Source of the DNA: Alphaproteobacteria bacterium
GTDB lineage: Bacteria > Pseudomonadota > Alphaproteobacteria > Micropepsales > Micropepsaceae
Length of the DNA: 13,798 nt
Assembly: GCA_028869725.1 (NCBI GenBank)
Contig: JAGWRJ010000018.1
Location: 1-13,798, forward strand
Direction of reading: 5' to 3'
Of this stretch, positions 1 through 6,474 are shown one piece after another; the first letter of the stretch is position 1, and the number at the start of each line of letters is the position of its first letter. A program made the position numbers and the translations under genes. Under the pieces are notes generated by a model that was not told the DNA's origin, ran no database searches, and saw only the letters and a list, made by a program, of their open reading frames with translations.

Positions 1-79
1 TGAACCAGAATCCGCCGAATGGCATACCCCACTCCCACATCCAGTGATGGACGCCAAACGCCCAGCCGTTGTGCCACAT
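1..79 (-). CDS. N-terminus of a small Trp/His-rich protein (partial)
   Basis: The minus strand reads open from an ATG at 79 down to the window edge, giving 26 codons that begin MWHNGWAFGVHHWMWEWGMP and end with FGGFWF. A purine-rich GAGGGA lies about 9 nt before the ATG and is a plausible ribosome binding site, which supports this start. The Trp/His/Gly/Met-rich opening running into aromatic residues resembles the N-termini of short single-span membrane proteins, such as many SHOCT-domain proteins; that resemblance is recalled, not searched. The membrane segment and C-terminus lie outside the window, so the family is a guess. The gene is divergent from the DUF1223 gene and shares its upstream region. 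Confidence 0.5.
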   Translation of the reverse strand, partial: MWHNGWAFGVHHWMWEWGMPFGGFWF

Positions 80-156
80 CTTTTTCGTCCCTCAATCGCC
101 CCTTCCACATATAGGCACCGTGAGGCGCTTGTGCAGCCCTGTCCGCGCACCTTTTG

Positions 157-171
157 CTGCCGGTGCGGCAG
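157..171. repeat. Small perfect hairpin in the divergent upstream region
   Basis: CTGCCG and CGGCAG flank a 3-nt spacer, giving a perfect 6-bp inverted repeat between the divergent starts at 79 and 246. It could be an operator or sit in the 5' leader of the DUF1223 gene. No convincing -35/-10 pair was seen in bases 80-245. Chance occurrence is quite possible in DNA this GC-rich. Confidence 0.25.
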
Positions 172-245
172 GCTGCGCGCACCAGCACCTTTTCATCAAG
201 CCGAAGTGACTGGTGGGTGGCAATTGCCGTCCCTATTGTCCGGAC

Positions 246-1031
246 ATGTGCCAACGCCGTCTCCCGTCTGTCTGCAGCCACCGCACCCACCTGGTTCGCG
301 GTCTTCTGGCTGTGGCCGTGGCCTTTGGTCTGTGCGGCCCCGCCGGGGCCAAACCTGCCTCCCCCGAGCGGCCAGTCGTGATTGAATTGTATACAAGCCA
401 GGGATGCGGCTCCTGCGTACCGGCCGACGCTTTTCTGGCTCAGCTCGCAGCACGCAAGGACGTTGTCGCCCTGAGCCTTCCGATCACCTATTGGGACATG
501 CTTGGCTGGAAGGACACGCTGGCCACGCAGGCCAACACCGACCGGCAGAAGGCCTATGCCCAGGCCATGGGCCGCGGCGGTGTCTATACCCCGCAGGTCA
601 TCGTTGACGGCATCAAGGACCTCGTCGGCAGCAAGGAAGCTGCGATCGACAAGACCATCACCGCACGCGAGGCCAAACTGCCTGACGTCCCCGTTACAGT
701 ATCACTGCGTGCCAAGGAGGTGCATGTCGTCGTCGGGACAGCCAGAACAAAACCCAACCGCGACGCTACTATCTGGATGATGACCGTCCGCCCGCGCGCA
801 ACGGTTAAAATCGGTGCTGGCGAGAATGCCGGGCGGACACTGACCTATCGTGACATCGTAACCGAGATAAAGGCTGTGGGGCTATGGAAGGGCAAAAAGG
901 TGACGCTTGACCTGCCACGTGCGGCTACCGGTTCCGGTCCCAAAGACGGTATAACCGTCATCGTGCAGCAAGGAGGCTATGGCCCAATCCTTGGTGCAAC
1001 ACCAATCGATTGGCCCAGCCCCCCCAGATAG
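246..1031 (+). CDS. DUF1223 family secreted thioredoxin-like protein
   Basis: This is a 261-aa protein of the DUF1223 family, a thioredoxin-fold group exported to the periplasm whose biochemical role is poorly defined. From the ATG at 246 there is a basic N-terminus, then a hydrophobic stretch (about residues 18-33) ending in a PAGA signal-peptidase-like site. Next comes the family's signature ELYTSQGCGSCVPADAF with a CxxC pair. Further family-like blocks follow: ITYWDMLGWKDTLA, GRGGVYTPQVIVDG and GENAGRTLTYRDIV. The frame is also open from a GTG at 213, which would add 11 residues. Neither start has a strong Shine-Dalgarno; I prefer the ATG because it gives the more normal signal peptide. 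The stop is 1 nt before the next gene, so the two are probably cotranscribed. The family call is firm; a redox function is inferred from the CxxC alone. Confidence 0.85.
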   Translation: MCQRRLPSVCSHRTHLVRGLLAVAVAFGLCGPAGAKPASPERPVVIELYTSQGCGSCVPADAFLAQLAARKDVVALSLPITYWDMLGWKDTLATQANTDRQKAYAQAMGRGGVYTPQVIVDGIKDLVGSKEAAIDKTITAREAKLPDVPVTVSLRAKEVHVVVGTARTKPNRDATIWMMTVRPRATVKIGAGENAGRTLTYRDIVTEIKAVGLWKGKKVTLDLPRAATGSGPKDGITVIVQQGGYGPILGATPIDWPSPPR

Positions 1032-1032
1032 C

Positions 1033-1344
1033 ATGTCGCTCTTTTTTGATCAGGCCTGGTTCGATGCGCGCCTGAACGCACTGGGACTGAGTCGCCTGGA
1101 TGTGGCGCGAACTCTGGGGCTCAACTCCGAGCAAGTATCCGCGCTCTTCAAGGATCAGCGCGAACTGTCGCTTGCGGAAGTGCGGTTGCTGGCAAGCTTG
1201 CTCGCAGCCCCGATCGATGAAGTAGCTGATCGCGCCGGTGTTTCGACGCCGCGGGAGGCCTCGACCTCCTGGCAGGCCCGGCTGGCTGCAATCGAAGCCA
1301 GACTTATTGAAATACGGGCACTTCTGGCCGGGCGCCGCCGCTAG
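1033..1344 (+). CDS. Small helix-turn-helix (Cro/XRE-like) DNA-binding protein
   Basis: This 103-aa protein starts at the ATG at 1033, one base after the DUF1223 stop. The same frame is open further upstream (from 979), but that would overlap the DUF1223 gene by about 50 nt. Residues roughly 8-65 look like a Cro/C1-type fold: RLDVARTLGLNSEQVSALFK reads as helix-turn-helix with a recognition helix, followed by ELSLAEVRLLASLLAAPIDE, typical of the later helices. The C-terminal 25 residues (WQARLAAIEARLIEIRALL) form an amphipathic helix that could dimerise. The target is unknown; autoregulation of the DUF1223 pair is a natural guess without direct support. The TAG stop lies in a CTAG palindrome shared with the stop of the opposing gene. 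Confidence 0.7.
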   Translation: MSLFFDQAWFDARLNALGLSRLDVARTLGLNSEQVSALFKDQRELSLAEVRLLASLLAAPIDEVADRAGVSTPREASTSWQARLAAIEARLIEIRALLAGRRR

Positions 1345-1652
1345 GTCAGGGCGTTGAGCTGCTGCGTGTGCGGCCGGCGCTTGGAACCATATGCCTGCAG
1401 TGCACGCTCACGCAGACGCACAGCCTCTTCGCGCACCTGACCTTGTGCCAGGAGCTGGGTCAAAAAGCGTGCATCGATTACAAGATCCAGATCATCAACT
1501 GTGCCGGAATGGGACAGTAAGCGCGCATGTTCCCAGGCGGGTGCGTGCAAGTCTGAGGCGTGTGCACAGACAGCGTCTGCTGCCGACGCACGTCGCACAC
1601 CCTCTGGAAAAGTCCGGATCGGCATAGATCCTATACACCGCAACACCGTCAT
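1341..1652 (-). CDS. Uncharacterised small protein, possibly frameshifted near its 5' end
   Basis: From an ATG at 1652 this reads 103 aa; I do not recognise the family. The C-terminal half looks like real protein, with an acidic/aliphatic DDLDLVIDARFLTQLLAQGQ followed by a charged helix (REEAVRLRERALQAYGSKRR). The first 16 residues (MTVLRCIGSMPIRTFP) look poor and no Shine-Dalgarno precedes the ATG. The other frame over 1609-1698 reads much better (CDIELIFSYDGVAVYRIYAD then PDF), and removing one T from the TTTT run (plus-strand AAAA, 1608-1611) joins the two as ...ADPDFPEGVRRAS. So either the start is correct and short, or the gene carries a +1 frameshift or sequencing error and begins upstream, for example at the GTG at 1698. 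It converges on the HTH gene and overlaps it by 4 nt. Confidence 0.5.
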   Translation of the reverse strand: MTVLRCIGSMPIRTFPEGVRRASAADAVCAHASDLHAPAWEHARLLSHSGTVDDLDLVIDARFLTQLLAQGQVREEAVRLRERALQAYGSKRRPHTQQLNALT

Positions 1653-1776
1653 AACTGAATATTAACTCAATATCACAGCGATGGGGAGACCCAGCCACCT
1701 CAGAGCCGCAAAATTTCTGATTTTTTAAGTACCGGCCGCGATGATCGGCACAAAGGCCGCAGAAAGAAGGCCTGGG

Positions 1777-1794
1777 ATGGTGGGTAGTGCTTAG
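1777..1794 (+). promoter_or_regulatory. Mini-ORF overlapping the EAL gene start
   Basis: A GAAGG (1766-1770) lies 6 nt before an ATG at 1777, the ideal spacing for a Shine-Dalgarno. That ATG opens only five codons (M-V-G-S-A) before a TAG at 1792-1794, in a different frame from the EAL gene, whose GTG at 1787 lies inside the mini-ORF. It could couple or throttle translation of the EAL gene by termination-reinitiation. Alternatively it may mark an indel at the true start, or mean nothing if the EAL protein starts at the ATG at 1826. Confidence 0.3.
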
Positions 1795-3511
1795 TCAGAC
1801 GCTTCCGAAGAAGCCCGTCGACGGTATGCGGGCTTTAGCCGCTGCACATGAGATCGACCGACTGCGCCTCTCGGTGGCAGCCGCGCGTGAAGTCTCATTT
1901 GACTGGACGCTTCACGATGATCGCATCGCGTGGGATGGCGATTGCGAGATTCTGTCTTTGCACACAGACCCGAACCGGCTGTACCGCGGAGATGGGCTGC
2001 GCCGCTGGATGTGCCCGCAGTCGCAAGCTGACATCACACGGCTGATTGAAACACGAGCGCCATTTGACCGGCCTTTCGAGCTGGAATTCGAGGCCAGTTC
2101 GGCCCTGGAAACCATTGTGTTCGAGATGCGCGGCGTGCGCATTGCCCGCCCCGACGGTCAAGCGGAGCGTCTGTCCGGTATCGTACGGGTCGTCACCGAG
2201 AAAAAGCGCGAAAATCAGCGTCTGCACTATCTCGCCACACGGGACGAGCTTACTGGCCATCTCAATCGCACCAGTCTGCGTACGGAGTTGGCCCACGCTA
2301 TCGAGCAGGCCAAGCGGCAGAAGGGCAGTTGCGCCTATCTCGTGACAGCGATCGACCGCCTGGCGATGATCAACGAGGCCTATGGTTTTGGCGCAGCCGA
2401 TGAGGTCATCGTCGCCGTAGGGGAGCGCATAAGCAAGGTCCTGAGAGCTGACGACATCATCGGACGCAGTGCCGGCAACAAGCTTGGGATTATTCTCACT
2501 ACATGCAGCGAACGGGAAATATCGGTCGTTGCCGAGCGCTTGCGTGAAAGCGTGCGCTGCGATCTCATCGCGACCCGTGCCGGGCAGGTGGCGGTTACCA
2601 TCTCGGTGGGCGCGGTATTCCTGCCTGGTGCGGCCGCGTCCAGTCAGGAAGCAATGCTGCGGGCAGAAGAAGCTCTGGACCGGGCCCGAGCAGGAGGCCG
2701 TGACGGCTTCGCCGTTTACGCCAAATCAGCACAACGCGAGATGGCGCGCCTGCGGTTAATGGCGATTGCCGACGAGGTTGTCAGCGCGCTCAAGGAGAAG
2801 CGGCTGGTGTTTGCCTACCAGCCAATTGTCACGGCGGACGAACATCTGCCCGTGCACTATGAGTGCCTCTTGAGATTGCGGCGTTCCGACGGAGAGGTCG
2901 TCAGTGCCGGGCACTTCATACCGGCAGCCGAGCAGCTCGGACTGGTACGGCTGGTTGACCGGTGTGCACTCGAGATGGCGATATCCCAGCTGCGTGCACA
3001 GCCACGTATCAGCCTTGCGGTCAACGTCTCGGGCACTTCGGCGCGCGATCCAGCCTGGCTCGAGAGTTTTGTCGGATACGTCCGCTGTCATCGCGACGTC
3101 GCCCGCCGGATGATCGTCGAACTGACCGAAACGGCCGCACTCAACGATTTCGAGGAAAGCGCCCGCTTCGTCAGCAATCTGCGCGAGCTGGGGTGCACCG
3201 TGGCAATCGATGATTTCGGCGCCGGTTATACCTCATTCCGCAATCTGCAGATGCTTAACGTCGACATGGTGAAGATCGACGGGTCTTACGTGAAGGGGCT
3301 CTGTACCTCACCAGACAATCAGATCTTCGTCCGCACACTCGTCGATCTGGCGCGCAATTTCCAGCTTAAGACTGTGGCTGAATGGGTCAGCTCGGACGAG
3401 GAGGGCGCGCTGCTCGAGAGCTTCGGTGTGGACTACTTCCAGGGCTTTCATTTCGGCATGCCAACGCTGGAACCGGATTTTGCGCGGTCTGCCACGTCCC
3501 ATAGCGAATGA
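1787..3511 (+). CDS. PAS-like/degenerate GGDEF/EAL protein, probable c-di-GMP phosphodiesterase
   Basis: This 574-aa protein would hydrolyse the second messenger c-di-GMP to pGpG. Residues about 20-145 look PAS-like (REVSFDWTLHDDRIAWDGDC), with no predicted membrane segment, so it is likely cytosolic. A GGDEF domain follows (about 150-310, from HYLATRDELTGHLNRTSLRT), but its signature is AGNKL at 229-233, so cyclase activity is unlikely. The EAL domain (about 330-565) looks catalytically complete: E359 in ECL, the Asn of AVNVSG, ELTET, the D475-D476 pair in DDFGAGYTS, the Lys of MVKIDGSYV, AEWV and FQGFHFG. In some EAL proteins a dead GGDEF domain binds GTP and activates the EAL domain (known for Caulobacter PdeA, whose motif is GEDEF); here the motif is further decayed, so that role is uncertain. 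The start is ambiguous: GTG at 1787 gives the longest frame, while ATG at 1826 gives 561 aa. A mini-ORF overlaps the GTG. Confidence 0.88.
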   Translation: MLSQTLPKKPVDGMRALAAAHEIDRLRLSVAAAREVSFDWTLHDDRIAWDGDCEILSLHTDPNRLYRGDGLRRWMCPQSQADITRLIETRAPFDRPFELEFEASSALETIVFEMRGVRIARPDGQAERLSGIVRVVTEKKRENQRLHYLATRDELTGHLNRTSLRTELAHAIEQAKRQKGSCAYLVTAIDRLAMINEAYGFGAADEVIVAVGERISKVLRADDIIGRSAGNKLGIILTTCSEREISVVAERLRESVRCDLIATRAGQVAVTISVGAVFLPGAAASSQEAMLRAEEALDRARAGGRDGFAVYAKSAQREMARLRLMAIADEVVSALKEKRLVFAYQPIVTADEHLPVHYECLLRLRRSDGEVVSAGHFIPAAEQLGLVRLVDRCALEMAISQLRAQPRISLAVNVSGTSARDPAWLESFVGYVRCHRDVARRMIVELTETAALNDFEESARFVSNLRELGCTVAIDDFGAGYTSFRNLQMLNVDMVKIDGSYVKGLCTSPDNQIFVRTLVDLARNFQLKTVAEWVSSDEEGALLESFGVDYFQGFHFGMPTLEPDFARSATSHSE

Positions 3512-3513
3512 AC

Positions 3514-3549
3514 AAAAAAGCCCGCATCCGCCGCGTGGCAGATGCAGGT
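3514..3549 (-). terminator. Intrinsic terminator for acnA transcripts
   Basis: On the minus strand a stem GCATC(T)GCC / GGC(G)GATGC with a 4-nt loop (one internal mismatch, plus further C-G and G-T pairs outside) is followed by GGGC and then six T residues (3519-3514). This is a classic rho-independent layout for transcripts leaving acnA. The T-run ends just after the stop codon of the EAL gene, so the two convergent units are packed tightly. On the plus strand there is no U-tract after the stem. Confidence 0.7.
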
Positions 3550-3563
3550 CTCATATGTGAGAC
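3548..3563. repeat. Perfect 6-bp inverted repeat between convergent genes
   Basis: GTCTCA, spacer TATG, TGAGAC. It sits between the two stronger hairpins in the 132-bp convergent intergenic region. It may add to transcript-end structure on either strand. It has no U-tract, so by itself it is not a convincing terminator. Confidence 0.45.
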
Positions 3564-3598
3564 TGACAATTCCCGCCCCAGGACTAAATAAGACGCGG

Positions 3599-3630
3599 CT
3601 CCTTGCGTCGCCGGTCAGCGGCGCAAGGAG
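3599..3630 (-). terminator. Strong 13-bp stem-loop immediately after acnA
   Basis: CTCCTTGCGTCGC and GCGGCGCAAGGAG pair over 13 bp (one G-T wobble, depending on strand) around a 6-nt loop. It begins 13 nt past the acnA stop. On the minus strand only a weak T-rich stretch (GTCTTATTTAG) follows. It may therefore stabilise the acnA mRNA 3' end or slow polymerase, with the U-tracted hairpin at 3514-3549 finishing termination. It could also act on plus-strand transcripts from the EAL gene. Confidence 0.65.
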
Positions 3631-3643
3631 GCGCGTTACTCGC

Positions 3644-6343
3644 CTATGCCGTGCGGTTCAATGAGCGCAACACGTATTGCAGGATGCCCCCGTTGGTGAA
3701 GTAGGCAACTTCGTCTGCCGTATCGATGCGCAGATTGAGCGGCAACGGCTTGCTGGAGCCGTCCGGGAAATGAATGGTCGCCGTGATCGCGCTACGCGGC
3801 TTGATAGAACCAGACAGTCCAGGAATGTCGATCACCTCTGCACCGGTCAGGCCATAGTCCTTGCGACCCTTGCCTTGCTCGAACACCAGCGGGGCAATGC
3901 CCATGCCGATGAGATTGGAGCGATGGATACGTTCGAAGCTCTCGGCAATTACCGCACGCACTCCCTGCAATTTTGGGCCCTTTGCCGCCCAGTCGCGGCT
4001 CGACCCAGTGCCGTATTCCTTACCGCCGATCACCACGACCGGAACACCTTCCGTCCGGTAGCGCATGGCGGCATCGAAGATGGACATTTCTTCACCGCTG
4101 GGCTGGTGGAGCGTCAGACCACCTTCCCGGCCGCCCATCATTTCATTCTTGATGCGGATATTGGCAAATGTTCCGCGTACCATCACCTCGTCGTTGCCGC
4201 GGCGTGAGCCATACGAATTGAAGTCCTCGAACTTCACACCATGCTCAAGCAGATAGCGACCTGCAGGACTGTCCTTCTTGATCGACCCGGCCGGAGAAAT
4301 ATGGTCCGTGGTGATGGAGTCTCCGAACAGCGCCAGAATCCGAGCTCCCTTAATGTTCTCGACGGGTGTCGGCTCCGCCGTCATGCCCTCAAAATAGGGC
4401 GGCCGTTTCACGTAGGTCGAACGTGTGTCCCAGGCATAGGTAGTGCCTTTATTGACTTTGACCTTGCGCCAGGCCGGGGTTCCCTCAAAGACGTTGCTGT
4501 AGCGCGCACGGAACGAGCTGGGCTTGACGGCGTTGCGGATCGCTGCGGCAATTTCCTGACGCGAAGGCCAGATATCCTTGAGGTAGACAGGCTCGTTATC
4601 CTTGTCGTAGCCAACCGGTTCTTTGGTCAGGTTGATGTTCATTGAACCCGCCAGAGCGTAGGCGACCACGAGCATCGGCGACGCGAGATAATTGGCGCGG
4701 ACCAGGGGATGGACGCGCCCCTCGAAATTGCGGTTTCCGGAAAGTACCGAGACCGCCACGAGATCGCCAGTGTTGATGGCGTCCGATACCGGTTCCGGCA
4801 GGGGACCGGAGTTGCCGATGCAGGTGGTGCAGCCATATCCGACGAGGTTGAACCCAAGCTTGTCGAGATACTTGGAGAGACCGGCTTTTTCGAGATAATC
4901 CGTGACCACCTGGCTTCCCGGTGCCAGCGAGGTCTTGACCCAGGGCTGCACCTTCAGCCCGCGTTCAACGGCGCGCTTTGCAACCAGACCTGCGCCGATC
5001 ATCACGCTGGGATTGGATGTATTGGTGCAGGAAGTGATGGCGGCGATCACCACGTCACCATGACCGATGGATTTCTCACTGCCGGCAAGCTTGACGCGAC
5101 GATTGGCGTCATCTTCCTTGTGAAAGACGTTCATCAGGGCCGACGCAAATTCGTCCGCTGCATCCGCCAGCGCGACCCGGTCCTGTGGCCGTCGCGGCCC
5201 GGCAAGCGAGGGCTGAACCTCGCCGAGATCGAGCGAGAGCGTGGTGGTGAATACCGGATCTTCGCTGCGTGCGCTGCGGAACAGCCCCTGCGCCTTGGCG
5301 TACTTCTCAACGAGAGCGATGCGCGCCGGTTTACGGGCCGTCGTCTTGAGGTAGCGCAGAGTTTCGGCGTCGACCGGAAAAAATCCGCAGGTGGCACCAT
5401 ACTCTGGAGCCATATTGGCGATCGTCGCACGATCTTCCAGCGGCAGTTCATCAAGGCCTGGGCCGTAGTACTCGACGAACTTGCCGACCACCCCCTTCTG
5501 GCGCAGCATCTGGGTAACCGTGAGCACAAGATCTGTCGCCGTCACACCAGGACGTAGTTTTCCGGTCAGGCGAAATCCGACTACTTCGGGAATGAGCATC
5601 GAGATCGGCTGACCCAGCATGGCCGCTTCTGCTTCAATGCCGCCCACGCCCCAACCCAGAACCGACAGACCATTGACCATGGTGGTGTGGCTGTCCGTCC
5701 CGACGAGTGTATCGGGGAAGGCATGTTCTTCCGTTCCGCGGCCGGTCTTGACCTTTCGGGTCCACACCGTCTGGGCGAGATATTCGAGATTGACCTGATG
5801 GCAGATGCCGGTACCGGGCGGTACGACGCGGAAGTTCGAAAAGGCCTGCTGGCCCCAGCGCAGGAAGGCGTACCGTTCGCCATTGCGCTCGAACTCAATA
5901 CCAACGTTCTTTTTGAACGCGTCGCGGCTTGCAAAGTTGTCAACCATCACCGAGTGGTCGATGACGAGATCGACTTCGGCGAGTGGATTGATTTTTTGGG
6001 GGTCACCCCCGAGTTTGGCCATCGCCTCGCGCATCGCGGCCAGATCAACCACAGCCGGAACACCGGTCAGGTCCTGCATCAGCACGCGTGCTGGACGGAA
6101 GGCAATCTCACGATTGGAGGTTTTCTTCGTGAGCCAGGCGGCTACGGCACGGATATCCGCTGCGGTCACGGTATTGCCGTCTTCGTTGCGCAGCAGGTTC
6201 TCAAGCAGAACCTTGAGCGAGTAGGGCAGCCGGGAAATACCGGCCAGGCCATTCTTCTCGGCAGCGGTGAGACTGAAATAGACATATTTCCGGTTGCCGA
6301 CGGTGAGTGTTTTCTTGGCCTTGAAGCTGTTGGGGTGCGTCAC
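3644..6343 (-). CDS. acnA: Aconitate hydratase, AcnA/IRP1 type
   Basis: Aconitase interconverts citrate and isocitrate through cis-aconitate using a [4Fe-4S] cluster, and works in the cytosol in the TCA and glyoxylate cycles. The 899-aa product has the normal length of bacterial AcnA. The three cluster ligands are C439 (in AAITSCTNTSNPSVM), C505 and C508 (in GYGCTTCIGNSGP), matching E. coli AcnA C435/C501/C504 in spacing. The substrate-binding blocks DSHTTMVNGLSVLGWGVGG and GGKEYGTGSSRDWAAKG (R783) are intact. The start is a GTG at 6343, with AAGGG about 9 nt upstream; no other start codon gives the conserved N-terminus (LTVGNRKYVYFSL). It diverges from the crotonase gene across 131 bp and is closed by hairpins at 3514-3630. 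The DUF1223-acnA neighbourhood is, from memory, common in alphaproteobacteria. Confidence 0.97.
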   Translation of the reverse strand: MTHPNSFKAKKTLTVGNRKYVYFSLTAAEKNGLAGISRLPYSLKVLLENLLRNEDGNTVTAADIRAVAAWLTKKTSNREIAFRPARVLMQDLTGVPAVVDLAAMREAMAKLGGDPQKINPLAEVDLVIDHSVMVDNFASRDAFKKNVGIEFERNGERYAFLRWGQQAFSNFRVVPPGTGICHQVNLEYLAQTVWTRKVKTGRGTEEHAFPDTLVGTDSHTTMVNGLSVLGWGVGGIEAEAAMLGQPISMLIPEVVGFRLTGKLRPGVTATDLVLTVTQMLRQKGVVGKFVEYYGPGLDELPLEDRATIANMAPEYGATCGFFPVDAETLRYLKTTARKPARIALVEKYAKAQGLFRSARSEDPVFTTTLSLDLGEVQPSLAGPRRPQDRVALADAADEFASALMNVFHKEDDANRRVKLAGSEKSIGHGDVVIAAITSCTNTSNPSVMIGAGLVAKRAVERGLKVQPWVKTSLAPGSQVVTDYLEKAGLSKYLDKLGFNLVGYGCTTCIGNSGPLPEPVSDAINTGDLVAVSVLSGNRNFEGRVHPLVRANYLASPMLVVAYALAGSMNINLTKEPVGYDKDNEPVYLKDIWPSRQEIAAAIRNAVKPSSFRARYSNVFEGTPAWRKVKVNKGTTYAWDTRSTYVKRPPYFEGMTAEPTPVENIKGARILALFGDSITTDHISPAGSIKKDSPAGRYLLEHGVKFEDFNSYGSRRGNDEVMVRGTFANIRIKNEMMGGREGGLTLHQPSGEEMSIFDAAMRYRTEGVPVVVIGGKEYGTGSSRDWAAKGPKLQGVRAVIAESFERIHRSNLIGMGIAPLVFEQGKGRKDYGLTGAEVIDIPGLSGSIKPRSAITATIHFPDGSSKPLPLNLRIDTADEVAYFTNGGILQYVLRSLNRTA

Positions 6344-6409
6344 GGGCAGAATCCCTTGGGCGAACGGTTGAAGGGGAGCGGCCGTGGTTTAGTGAGATTT
6401 GGGCGGGAT

Positions 6410-6462
6410 GCCAAGTCTTGCGCCCATCCTTCCTGCCGGCGCACGCTGGAGGCGGGCTTGGC
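6410..6462 (+). promoter_or_regulatory. Nested stem-loops abutting the crotonase ribosome binding site
   Basis: GCCAAG (6410-6415) can pair with CTTGGC (6457-6462), enclosing an inner stem TGCGCC (6419-6424) / GGCGCA (6438-6443) with a 13-nt loop. The outer stem ends right before the AGAGGT Shine-Dalgarno (6463-6468), so folding could influence ribosome access. Both stems are only 6 bp and could be chance. Confidence 0.3.
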
Positions 6463-6474
6463 AGAGGTGCCGCA

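Noticed and set aside
44..453. Three overlapping short ORFs around the DUF1223 start on both strands
   Set aside because: They overlap the DUF1223 signal-peptide region in other frames and have low-complexity, Pro/Arg-rich products.
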